Shown here: one piece after another, positions 49,426 to 59,246 of the stretch | Layout: each line of letters begins with the position of its first letter | How positions within the stretch are numbered: position 1 is the stretch's first letter | DNA from: Aurantiochytrium sp. KH105 | Taxonomy: Eukaryota; Sar; Bigyra; Thraustochytrida; Thraustochytriidae | DNA length: 64,000 bases | NCBI GenBank assembly: GCA_003116975.1 | Contig: BGKB01000039.1 | Span: 186,001 to 250,000 of the forward strand | Direction: 5' to 3' | Notes under the pieces: generated by a model | What the model saw: the letters and a program-made list of their open reading frames with translations, nothing else | What the model was told of the DNA's origin: nothing | Database searches by the model: none | Position numbers and translations under genes: made by a program

Positions 49426-51498
49426 GACGCGGGCAGTACGCTCGGCTCAGGCACGTCCAAGTTTCGGAGATGCAGGTCTGCTCGCTCACTCGCTCGCTCG
49501 CCCGAGTTTGGCTTTGCTTGACCCTGCTTTGCAGTGCCTGCAGTGCGGGCCGAGGCGTGCACCCGGCGCGGGTTTGCGACCGCAGCGGGCGCAAAGCGCG
49601 GTCCAGGAAGATGAAGGCGCCCCTGGGGGAGGGAAGGAGGGACTCTCGCTCCTCCCGCCTCCCATTAGTCGATGCATTTCATTTCATTTCATTTCATGCA
49701 CTCGCATGGCCATCGATCGACTCGGCATCCAACAACCAGAAACCACGTTCGCAGCTGCGCAAACTGGACTCGGAGCCCCGCCGAACGCAGCAAGATGCGC
49801 GGAAGCCAGCCCGGCCCGCCGCAGCGAGCCGGCGAGGAGGAGCAGCTGCAGCTGCAGCGCGGCGAGCGAGGACGGGGGCGGAGCTAGCTTGCTTGCGTGC
49901 GAGCGAGCTTGGTGGGTTACGCGGGCTCGTCACTCGAGGAGGCCGAGGGTGAGCGATCATCATCGACAGCGAAGAGCAACGCGGGTGGGTGGGTGGTGGT
50001 GGTCCATGAGTCCATCGAGTCGCCAGTGTCAACCGGAAGCAAGCATCCGCACCGCCTGGCCGCACCGCGATGAATGGCCAACCAATCGAACGAACTCTAA
50101 TGTTGACTCATGTCAAGGCTGTGCAAGTCGATCTCTCTCTCGCTGGGGTGGATTGTGCTGTGCAGTGGTTTCTGCCATCCATTGCTTGTTTGATGTGAAT
50201 GGCCGATCGAAAGAGGGTGTGCGCGCGTGCACTTTTCTGCTTTACACATGTGACTTTGCGCGCGCGCAACTGCTCGCGCGCGCCGCACCGCCCCTGCACC
50301 AGGCTCCCGCCGCACGCTCCAGCCGTGCGTGCAGGAAGGCGCGCAAGCGGCTGCGCCTCGCGGTCGCCGCAGCCGGCCGCAGCTGGCCCCGCCCCTCCGA
50401 CCGGCCGCCCGTCCCTCGCCAGCCATGCAAGCCACGCAAGCCAGCAGCGCGGAGAAACAGCGCGAGCAACAGCAAGAGCTTGGCTACGAAAGAAACAAAA
50501 GAAAAAAGCGCGCGTCCATTTCGGAGGGACGTAGGCCATGCGTCCAGTGCGGAGCTCCTGGGAGGGGTCGACCGCGAGGTGCAGCGCGTGCAGCGCGCGC
50601 ACACCTCGGTCGTAGCTAGCCGGGGACTAGGGTGTCCTACTAAGCTGCGCGTGTGCGCCTTCAAACTCTAAAATAAAATATAGAGTATAGTAGGCCTGAA
50701 GTATAGCACTTCAGGTATAGTACGTATAGTGGAACAAAGTCAGGTAAAATAGGATAAGACCAAAGCAAAAGTAAACGAAGCGGGGCTACGGCCCTCGTAG
50801 CGGAAACGTCTAGGAGGGCGGGACGCGCCGCGCCGCGGTCCAGGCACGCGCGGCGCGGCAGCCACCCATCCTCCCGTGCATACGGTGCTGCTGCCGATGC
50901 TCGCAGCTTCTTTCTGCCGCTCGAGACGGGCCGCGGGAGCCGCCCGGAAGACCAGCAGCGTGACGGCGTCACCGCGCGAGCCGCGCGAGCCGCGCTGCGT
51001 AAAAATAAACTGTAATGAGGGCAGCGCAGCACGTGGCGTGCGGAGGTTCAAGGACAAGGGGGCAATGGAGGCGGTTTGTGGATACCGGACACGGGGGAAG
51101 ACCGTCCTGCTGGTGGGCATAATGCGCGTGCCCGGCCTGGGTAGTAACTAACTAACTGGGTGAGTAGTAGAGGATGCCGAGGAGGTCGAGTGTTCTAGAG
51201 AGCAGGGAAAGCAGCTGCAGCAGGCGTGTGACGTGCGAGGTCGTGAGTGGACGGACGGACGGCGGGGTGCGGCCGCTCGGCAGTGAACGTCGCTCAACGC
51301 ATCTTTTTTTTTTTTACTTTTTCTTTCCTTCTCTCTCTTTTTTCCCCTTTATCTCTCATAAACGATCATGATGATGCAAGCAAGTTGAGAGCGCTTCACT
51401 CCGCAATACACGTTCATTCACCTCGAAAAGGCTCGTCGCGCCCAGCGCGACCAGTATTTCTGTGCGTTGGCGACGGAGCAGAGAGCGCAACGTGCACG
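49366..51498. promoter_or_regulatory. 2.1-kb divergent region, phosphagen kinase / FAM227-like gene
   Basis: Starts with a CTG/CAG trinucleotide run (49388-49421) in the presumed kinase 5' UTR. It also contains a short GTGG/GGGT G-rich tract near 49983-50004 and tandem ATTTC units near 49677-49696. Several GC-rich frames are open on both strands but none is protein-like. Around 50670-50740 the sequence has short ATAGTA/TATAGT repeats. Confidence 0.5.
49388..49421. repeat. CTG/CAG trinucleotide run near the kinase start
   Basis: About eleven CTG units (CAG on the transcribed strand) lie 20-60 bases upstream of the phosphagen kinase ATG. Confidence 0.8.
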
Positions 51499-51869
51499 AT
51501 GGCGGACGAGCGACTCAGCCCGCTGCTGTCGCCGTCCGGCGAAGATGGCCATGAGCGCCCCATCGAGCAAAAGGAGGCCATGTCCAAGCAAATGACCGAG
51601 ATCCTCCTCGGGCGCGTGAGCGAGCTCAACGCGACATTTGCCAAGTTCAAAAATACCCTGCAAAGTGACGTTGATGCGTCCACAGACGACTCCACGGCGC
51701 AGCTCTTTCAAGAGCGCAATGCCATGGTCGCGGCCAAAGCTCGTGTTGCAATTCAAGAAATTCCACCCACCCTCAAGCTCGCTGGACTCCTTACGACACG
51801 CATCGGAAACTCCAAACCCTCTCGCATCTACACGGCTAAACACCTCTTCAAAGACCGCTCGCAGCAACA

Positions 51870-51900
<31 letters not shown>

Positions 51901-53655
51901 CAACAACATCAACCCACGGCCAATGGCGGAATTACCGCCGTTAATGCACCAAACCATTCGCGAAGCAGTCATCGCGCTGACTCGCTTCTCACAAGCTCGC
52001 GATCTGCAGGGAGCATCGTCGAGTCGAATGCTGAAGGCACGCGGAGCTCCGTCTCGCTCGGAGCCGCAATCCCGCACGGACACAACCTCGATGAATCGCG
52101 GGAGCGCATCCTCCAGGAGCGCGAGCTCCACTGCATCGCAGACCGCAACGTGACCCGATCCATTGAAAAACTCGTCTACGTGTATAACCAACCACCCTTT
52201 GACTGCGAGCCAGACCTCCTTCTTGGCTATGTTCGCACGCATATTAAACTTCCCCCCAACGAGAATGTCAAGCATAGCTTTGGCCGCATCTCGCGCACAC
52301 CGCTGGCGCGCCGCGTCTTGCAAACCCTCTTTTGGTACTGCGTATGTCTTCACTTTATTCTGCCCAAGAACCGCGATATGCTCGAGCACGAACGCGTAGC
52401 CGCCTCGCGCCGCCGCCTCGAAGCAGATATTGCAAACGCGCAAGCAACGTTGCAAAGGCTTCGAAGCGACATGAGTACCCTCTACGTGGAACTCATGCGT
52501 CTCTTAAACCTCCGAGTCGCCAAGATCAAGCGTGACCTTGTTCACCTCTATGTTCCATTTGCAATGGGCAAAGCCATCCTCACCGGTTTCCGCTACCTCT
52601 GCCCGGGATCCCGTCATCTTTACCGCGGGTCGCTTCAGCAAGACGTCTACGAGACGTGCTGCGAGCTCTTGCTTGGTGCTCAGCTTAGCAGCGTCTCCAT
52701 CCAGGCAACCCGCGCCCGAATTTTTGAAGACGAGGCGACAAAGACACGCGCAGACAATCAGGATGACGACAACAGCAACAATGATGACGACATGAACAAA
52801 ACGGAAGGCAATCAGAAAAGAAATAGTAACGACGATGCAGCGCACGATCTTGAAGCGCCGTCATCAACGCCGACGGGAGGCGCAAACAAAAGAACAAAGA
52901 ATGGCGGGTCAACTTCGGCTCGAGACCCTGCCACCGCAAGCTCGCCCGCAGGCGGTGAAACAGACCACGTCGGGCCAACAGCAGACGACCAAGCGCGCGA
53001 TAAGAGTGATCTCATTGAAGACAGTCTCGATGAAGAGCTTTATCGGACAACCCTGCAGCCACGGGAACGCTACGATGCTACTCTTGTTGGTTCGCTTCTT
53101 GGCGAGTTTCTCGTCGAGAAAAAAGGCCCCAAGGCCTCACTTCGCCCAGGGACCTCTGCCCCGCACCTCGTCTATCGTACCCTTCCAGCGTCAAACGCTC
53201 GCGTCGGGGGAACGTGGACTTTTCGCAGGTCATGCCCAACCACAAAATCAGCACAGCTAAACGAACGCTACGCCCATGAGCGTGAAGCCTTCGAAGCATT
53301 CATGCAAAAATCAAGGGCTACCTTATCGAGTGACATTCGTGGTGTCTTGGCGCGCCAGGAAAGCGTCCTCAATGGCGGAATGGAAGGCGTTGGTCGCTTT
53401 TGCATGGACCTTGCACAAACCAAGACAGGCCATCGAGCACGGTCTTCGGATGGATCGATTTCGGGGGAGAGCAAAGGCACGCGCAACGCGCACCTCCAGG
53501 GCGAGAAGCGTCTCGATTGGCATGCAAATCTTGCCGTTCGAGCGCACCTTCCACCTGCAGAGCGTGTCATTGCTGCCAAAGACAAAATTGAAGCTTCCAA
53601 GAAGAGAGAAAGACAGATGGCGAGAACACATGCGAGAATGATGCTCTTGCCATGA
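51499..53655 (+). CDS. FAM227-like protein
   Basis: 718 residues from the ATG at 51499 (CACGATGGCGG); upstream the frame is T-rich leader. A helical N-terminus with a Gln run at about 122-138 (CAG/CAA mix at 51863-51910) precedes the conserved domain (about 216-415). It includes FGRISRTPLARRVLQTLFWYCVCLHFIL, then YVELMRLLNLRVAKIKRDLVHLYVPFAMGKAILTGFRYLCPGSRHLY and DVYETCCELLLGAQLS. This order (Trp after an 'LQ-x-L-F' helix, a Phe-Pro-x-Ser/Pro-Gly-Ser turn, then a Leu-Gly end) is the FAM227 pattern. FAM227 proteins are poorly characterised and occur in species with motile cilia. The middle and end are disordered, Asp/Asn/Lys-rich. It converges with the Sec14-like gene, 200 bases apart. Confidence 0.6.
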
Positions 53656-53854
53656 CATGCTTTTTCGTTCTGTTATGTGGTATATGTAAAGCAGGAGGGC
53701 CCGAAAGCCGAACCGCAACCAAGTCGCGGCCGAGAACAACGCCGCCACGTTTTTTCGTCCCCCCGTTTTGTCCTTCTTTTGGAGAAATAAATTGATATAC
53801 GTTGCTGGTCTTCTTTTTTCGTTCTTTTTACACGTTCAGCATATTAGAGAAAAA

Positions 53855-55522
53855 TCAAGAGCTTTCTGACTTATCCTCCTCGTATTGATCGCCCGGCGTT
53901 TTGAGGTACCACTTGCCATGGACGTAATCATAAGTTCCTCGCGGATCGTGCTCGTCCTCCCGGTCCGGAGGCAGCCAATATTTTCGCGGCTCGCCACGTT
54001 TTGCGCGATGAGCTGTCGCCTTGGCTTCCTCGGACTCTGTTGCCACCCAGCTGGCAATATCCGAGCCAAAGCGCTCCTTGAGCTTGACTGATGCGTCGCT
54101 GCGTGATACGAACAACACTTTGTCACGCACGCGCTCATCAACGAGCTTGCACATGATCTTGTACAAACCACTGAATAGTGCAGGGGCGTTGAGCAAAACA
54201 ATGCAATTCAAAAACTCGGGAAAGTGAGACAGCAAGTCTGCCGTATGAATCCCCGTGCGCGGATTGTTGTCGCGCAAACTAAAACCGTGAAAGTCAATCA
54301 CCCACACCCATTGCCGCTGCTGCGCAGAGGGTGTCAGACCTGCGCAAGACCGTTCATGAATCATTTGACGCATGGCATCGAGCATTCGTGTCAAATGCTC
54401 CATACTGCCCTCGAGGTTGAAGCGCTCGTTGGCATGAGAAAAAACTGTAAATGCCACGGGACATCCAAGGGGCGACGAGAATCCAATGGGTCGCATCGAC
54501 CAGCCCCATGGGTTACGTCGAGCGGCCGCACTCTCGTAAAACCTTCCAGCACCGTAACGATTTTCCTGGCGCCACTTTATCGTCCCACGCAGCTGCTTCT
54601 CCGCGGCGCTCGAGCTCCATTCGCGGGCAACGAGATACCTGCGGCACGTTTCATACGTGGCAAAGGACTCGTCTTCGGGAACATCGCTGACCAGCGCATG
54701 AAAGGCATCTTTGAGGGTGGCATACAGATCTTCAATGGCTTTCATTTGCTCCTGATTCAGTGGTTCATTCTCCCCATTTCCATCGCCCGCCAGTGTACTC
54801 TGTAGCCCTTGGCGAGGCAGCTCTCGCAGGCTTTTTGCTGCCGGTAAAACGAGATCTGCATCTCCATTCCCTGATTCGGGCATTTCTGCAGACTCTGTCT
54901 CGGGAAAGCCATCCTCTTCGACCTTTTCGCTCTTGACAAGGCCCGACGTGGCCGCCTCGCGCGCCGCTTCGAGGGGCGCGGCTGTTCGGGTCGACGGCTT
55001 CTTCGACCACATCAGGGTAGGTCGCGGAGGAATTTCAATCTCGGACAGCGGACCTCGCCTCGACAACACAAGCAGCCAACAAAGACCAACAGCGGCGACA
55101 GAGGCTGCCCACTCGCGGTCGACGACAAGTCCGGTTGAGACACCAAAGACGACGACCAGCACGAAGCAGGTTTCGAGGACAAGCTTGCGCTGGCTCGTGG
55201 TCGCTTTGGTTGCTGCCCCTCGCAGCACCTCACGCTGGTCCTTTTCAAGCTTTGCCACGACCCTTCGCGCACGTGGGGCCTCCCTCCGCTCGTTGCGCCT
55301 CGCGTCTCCTTGCCGCCGCGACTGCTCTTGGTGTTGGCACTCTGTCGAAGTCGCCGTCATGCAGGGTCGGGAAGCGCGTTGTGTCGAGGCCTGCCGGGTC
55401 TGCGACGCACCGAGGGTCGCCGACGAGGTTTGGCCTTTATCGAAGACGCGAGGCCGCGCAGGCGCAGAGGCCGCAGCGCCCTCGCGCAGCCCCTGCGCTC
55501 CGCACACGAGACGCTGACCCAT
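53855..55522 (-). CDS. CRAL-TRIO/Sec14-like protein with two N-terminal membrane helices
   Basis: 555 residues from the ATG at 55520-55522; an alternative ATG 54 codons on (MTATST) would still keep both helices. Two hydrophobic segments lie at about 114-134 (LVLETCFVLVVVFGVST) and 139-154 (ASVAAVGLCWLLVLS). A CRAL-TRIO N-like helix (about 260-320, with RYLVAREWSSSAAEKQL and the WR typical of the family) leads to the lipid-binding domain (about 330-500): GCPVAFTVFSHANE, WVWVIDFHGFSLRDN, 'LLSHFPEFLNCIVLLNAPALFSGLYKIMC' and ERVRDKVLFVS. Sec14-type domains bind and exchange phosphatidylinositol or other lipids. The membrane anchor is less common and may hold it at the ER or Golgi. The ligand is unknown. 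Confidence 0.85.
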   Translation of the reverse strand: MGQRLVCGAQGLREGAAASAPARPRVFDKGQTSSATLGASQTRQASTQRASRPCMTATSTECQHQEQSRRQGDARRNERREAPRARRVVAKLEKDQREVLRGAATKATTSQRKLVLETCFVLVVVFGVSTGLVVDREWAASVAAVGLCWLLVLSRRGPLSEIEIPPRPTLMWSKKPSTRTAAPLEAAREAATSGLVKSEKVEEDGFPETESAEMPESGNGDADLVLPAAKSLRELPRQGLQSTLAGDGNGENEPLNQEQMKAIEDLYATLKDAFHALVSDVPEDESFATYETCRRYLVAREWSSSAAEKQLRGTIKWRQENRYGAGRFYESAAARRNPWGWSMRPIGFSSPLGCPVAFTVFSHANERFNLEGSMEHLTRMLDAMRQMIHERSCAGLTPSAQQRQWVWVIDFHGFSLRDNNPRTGIHTADLLSHFPEFLNCIVLLNAPALFSGLYKIMCKLVDERVRDKVLFVSRSDASVKLKERFGSDIASWVATESEEAKATAHRAKRGEPRKYWLPPDREDEHDPRGTYDYVHGKWYLKTPGDQYEEDKSESS

Positions 55523-55829
55523 GAAACTGGTTTGCTCTTGCGCACGCGCGGCTCAAGGCCGAAAAGTGGACACCTCGTCATCACCTCGGATGACGAACAG
55601 CGCAAGAACAGCATAAAAACCAGACCGCTGTGCTTGGGTGCAGCGAGACTACTCCGCAGGCTGGGAGCACGATCTAGAAAGCTGGCGCCTTTTCGAATGG
55701 TTTATGAAACAGATTAAACTTGCTTGCGAGCTCGCTCCAAGGAGGAAGAGCAACACGTGGAGTAAAGTAGTATACCAATGGTATAGCAAGTATGTTTGTG
55801 AGTGGTCTTTGCGTTGATGTATATCAGGC
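55523..55829. other. Short intergenic region
   Basis: 307 bases between the Sec14-like start and the stop of the VWA8-like gene, both minus. I see short ATAGTA-like repeats near 55770-55790 and no gene. Confidence 0.5.
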
Positions 55830-58800
55830 CTAGTTCTTGTCCCGCGAAGTCCACTCCTCGGTGGCAAAAGGCGGCGCGAGATCCTCGGGGTGCGAAACCG
55901 TAATAGTATATTGAGATGCGCTGGGGTCATTTTTGCGCGTGCGCGCAGACACGTACGGAATACCATGCCGTTGAAACGCGCCGACAATGACGTCCATGGT
56001 CTGCGGATCAAAGGTGTCAAATCCGAGCACGTTCTCCAGCGTATTTACTAGCCCATCGGTAGGAAACGTTTCCAAATGCTTGGCTACCGCAACCGCCTCG
56101 CGTGTGCTAAAAGGGTAAACCAGGACACCATCGTCAACGAGAGAACGAAGCTCTGAAAAGGCGCCCACCAGCTTTGCTAGGATCCCACGATCCATCGTGG
56201 GGGCATATGCCTGCAAAAGTTCCAGTTCGGAGGCTGCATCGGGATTCGGAATGACGTGCGCAGAAAAGATGTCGCCGATCTCACGAAAGACGTGGTTTCC
56301 CAAAAAGGGAAAGCCCGGGCGATTCGCCAGGACCACCATCATAAAGTCAGCATGCAAGGGCAACAGCTTTTCCGACGTGCCAAGACGCTCTGCAGCCGCG
56401 TACCGACTCTGCGAGACGAGACGTCTGCCATCGGCCAAGAGCAATTCGCCATCCTCCACGAGCGATTTGAGCACGGAAACGACCTCAAGGGGGGCCTTAT
56501 CCACCTCGTCAACCATGAGCGCCCTTCCACGAACAGCCGCACGAACGAGCGGGGAATCATCCCAGACGACAATGCCATCGCGCAAACTTGGCGAAAGTGT
56601 CAGGCTACCGACCGTGGAGTCACGATGCAGCTGAATGTACTCGCGTTCCTTTTGCATGAGCTGCAAGAGACGGTCCGCGAGCTTGTTCTTACCAACGCCT
56701 TGGTTGCCGATGAGCAGCAAATGCTTGGCGTGCTCGCCCGATACGACGTCCTCGAGCATGTCGCGCAAGAGCTCGCGATGCTTGGGAATGTCAAAGAACA
56801 CAGGAGCAGGGACAAGTTCAGGGAATTCGGGTGCTTTTACCGCAGCGCGAACCTCGCCAATGCAAACATAATCGTCCGAAGACTCAATAGAAATGCCATG
56901 TCCTGGTGCGGATTCTTCCTCCCCATGCTGGTCGCTGGGAATTCCGACGCGGTCCATGAGTTCTTCGAGCGCCTTGTACTGCGAATGAGGCAAAAAGTGG
57001 CCAAGCAGCACCGTGCGCAAACGCTCGCGCATCTCCGGAAGCGCTTGCGTAGGGAAGGCGTCTGCAAATCTGCACAGTCGCATCACTTGACGCAGCGAAA
57101 GCGGGCGCACACCCATGGACGCAGCCTTGGTCACTGCCTCAGACTCTGGGTCGTCCTTGGACGGTTTTTTCATCTTTGCGTCGGCGTGATCGCGATCTTC
57201 AAGCAGCGCCGCAGAAAAGTCTCGTAGAAGCGCAAGAAACTCACCCGGCACGTTTTGAAGGCACGCGCGCACAATGGTTTCGTGATCAGCAGGCGACATG
57301 TGGTTCAGGTGGTGCACGGAAAACATGGCAAGCGTATCGGCATTGAGCCAGCTCTGCGAGGCCTTGGTGCTTCCCGTTGTTGCGAGCGCCACAATGCGGA
57401 AGCGAGGATGGACGGCAACTACCTTGGTGGCTTTAGCTTCGCCTTCTCTCTGGTCTGCATTGTTTGCTGCGCCCGCAGCGCCGACAGCGCGAAGCAGCTT
57501 CCCGTCAAAGAGTTCTGCCTCGCGATCGCACACGAGACGTTGGATTACCGTGAGTGTCTCAGGATCGACGCGGTCGATGCCGTCGAGGATGAGCATCTCA
57601 CCCCGAATCGCGGCATTCACGAGCGGACTGTATTCCCATCCCGTGTTGCCCTGACTGTCTGTGGTCCTTCGCTGCAAAAGGTCGCGCGCACTCATGTCCT
57701 TGTAAAGACTGAACAGGGTTGTCTGATAGCCAAGACGCTCGCTAAAGTGCTCTGCAAGTCGGGACTTGCCGCTTCCCGGCTCTCCGAGCAGAACAACATC
57801 GCGTCCCACGCAGTGATCTTGCGCCATGGCACTCATGATCATTTCGTGTTCGTCAATGGCGTGAAAGGGCCTCGAGTCCAGCGCCACGCGTTTCGAGGCA
57901 CCCACCGCGAGCTGAGGGCCGACATGTCCCTGGAGCTCGACAGCTTGTCCCGAGGGAGACTCAAAGGCAAATGTTCCGAGAAAATTATCGTTGTCCTTTC
58001 CTTCTTCCCTGGTCGCCTTGTTTGGAACAACGTTTGCCAGTGTGTAGCGAGTGTGCTGAAAGGTTTGCGGCTGGTAGGCCATTTGTTTTTTCTGCAAAAG
58101 GTCAGAAGCACGTTCTTTGAGCAGGAGCGAGCACGTCTTCCGCACCGTTTCTTGGGCCTTGGGTCCAGGTACCGTGCCGAAAAAGGGAAAGGCGCGTGCC
58201 AGCGGGGTGGCCACGGCGTCTTCTGGGAAGCTGTGGACGAGAACGGAAAGTTGCGGAAGCGTCGACTCGGGGAAATGTGGCATGCCCTGCACGACAGACT
58301 CGTCGCCCGGAGGGGCGTTCCAGGACTCCTCCATCATGCGAAGCGCGCCCGCAGCGCTGGTCAGAGCAACGAGACGTGGATGGTCGGCAGGGGCAGCTGA
58401 GACGTTGGCGTCCACGCTCGAGACGGCGTGCACGAGATCCGGCCAAACTTCGCTTCCAGAGGCGGGCTCTACAACGCGTACTTGGAAGCGGGACCGAAGG
58501 GGCGGGTCGAGCGGTTTGCCACGAAATGGTGGCACGGGTACGCCCAGAGCGATGACGCGAAAGTCTTTGTGTGAAGGAACGATATGCTTTTGTGTGTCAC
58601 TCATGGAAACTTGATCTTTGAGCTCCTCGTAGCGGGCTGGGTCCATGAGGAAGCGGCCATCCTCGAGCTGCATTTCACGATTCTCGAGCAGGTTGTTGAG
58701 CGTTGGCAAAACGTTGCGCTCGGCTTTCTCGATGCCATCAATGATGAGGAGGCGCCCGTGTAGAGCAGCTCTGACAGGGGCTTGGTCTTCAAATAGCGCA

Positions 58801-59246
58801 GAGCCGCCGACAATCTCGCGGCGCTGTTTAAGATCGCTTTCGGTGGTGTCTCGACTAATTGAAACGTATTCGACCTCGCGTTGGGTCAGTTCTGCGTATC
58901 GCAGCGCGAGCCAGCGTCGGGAGGGACCTGGCGTGCCCATGAGAAACATATCTTGGCCCAGCTTGTCCTTTTGCAGCATCCATCGCAGATGACCAAGGGC
59001 TGTCTGCGAGACCGCTGCCCCAAAGTCGCGGTGGTACTGTTGAGGGACTCTGGCGAGCTCCTGCGCCGGCGCGAACTCGTGCGTCACATCGCCAATCGTT
59101 ACAACGCGCGGCTCGTTTCGCGTCTCCGTGGACACGACGCGTGTCTGGTGACCGTGCGTCGCGCGCGCAACACGCGACCACTCCAGACCTCGACGCCAAA
59201 AGACAGCCCTCATCTTCTTGACCCCTCCACGAAAGCCCTCTTGCAT
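55830..59246 (-). CDS. VWA8: VWA8-like triple-AAA protein lacking the VWA domain
   Basis: 1138 residues from the ATG at 59244-59246; the ATG at 59211-59213 (MRAVFWRRGLEWSRV) would give 1127 residues and a clean, Arg-rich mitochondrial presequence, as expected for VWA8. Three dynein-type AAA modules follow. Module 1 has a decayed Walker A (GTPGPSRR, compare GNPGPLRR in animals), module 2 a canonical one (LLGEPGSGKS), module 3 GNQGVGKN. Walker B-like strands are LLIIDGIEKAE, EMLILDGIDRVDP and ALMVDEVDKAP. The match to animal VWA8 continues through VYPFSTREAVAVAKHLETFP to GIPYVSA. It then ends WTSRDKN, where full-length VWA8 continues for some 700 more residues to its VWA domain. No exon that could add it is visible downstream. 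Confidence 0.9.
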   Translation of the reverse strand: MQEGFRGGVKKMRAVFWRRGLEWSRVARATHGHQTRVVSTETRNEPRVVTIGDVTHEFAPAQELARVPQQYHRDFGAAVSQTALGHLRWMLQKDKLGQDMFLMGTPGPSRRWLALRYAELTQREVEYVSISRDTTESDLKQRREIVGGSALFEDQAPVRAALHGRLLIIDGIEKAERNVLPTLNNLLENREMQLEDGRFLMDPARYEELKDQVSMSDTQKHIVPSHKDFRVIALGVPVPPFRGKPLDPPLRSRFQVRVVEPASGSEVWPDLVHAVSSVDANVSAAPADHPRLVALTSAAGALRMMEESWNAPPGDESVVQGMPHFPESTLPQLSVLVHSFPEDAVATPLARAFPFFGTVPGPKAQETVRKTCSLLLKERASDLLQKKQMAYQPQTFQHTRYTLANVVPNKATREEGKDNDNFLGTFAFESPSGQAVELQGHVGPQLAVGASKRVALDSRPFHAIDEHEMIMSAMAQDHCVGRDVVLLGEPGSGKSRLAEHFSERLGYQTTLFSLYKDMSARDLLQRRTTDSQGNTGWEYSPLVNAAIRGEMLILDGIDRVDPETLTVIQRLVCDREAELFDGKLLRAVGAAGAANNADQREGEAKATKVVAVHPRFRIVALATTGSTKASQSWLNADTLAMFSVHHLNHMSPADHETIVRACLQNVPGEFLALLRDFSAALLEDRDHADAKMKKPSKDDPESEAVTKAASMGVRPLSLRQVMRLCRFADAFPTQALPEMRERLRTVLLGHFLPHSQYKALEELMDRVGIPSDQHGEEESAPGHGISIESSDDYVCIGEVRAAVKAPEFPELVPAPVFFDIPKHRELLRDMLEDVVSGEHAKHLLLIGNQGVGKNKLADRLLQLMQKEREYIQLHRDSTVGSLTLSPSLRDGIVVWDDSPLVRAAVRGRALMVDEVDKAPLEVVSVLKSLVEDGELLLADGRRLVSQSRYAAAERLGTSEKLLPLHADFMMVVLANRPGFPFLGNHVFREIGDIFSAHVIPNPDAASELELLQAYAPTMDRGILAKLVGAFSELRSLVDDGVLVYPFSTREAVAVAKHLETFPTDGLVNTLENVLGFDTFDPQTMDVIVGAFQRHGIPYVSARTRKNDPSASQYTITVSHPEDLAPPFATEEWTSRDKN

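Noticed and set aside
48067..49521. 484-codon plus-strand frame over the phosphagen kinase
   Set aside because: It is Leu/Val/Gly/His-rich shadow text of a biased gene. The minus-strand gene has complete family motifs.
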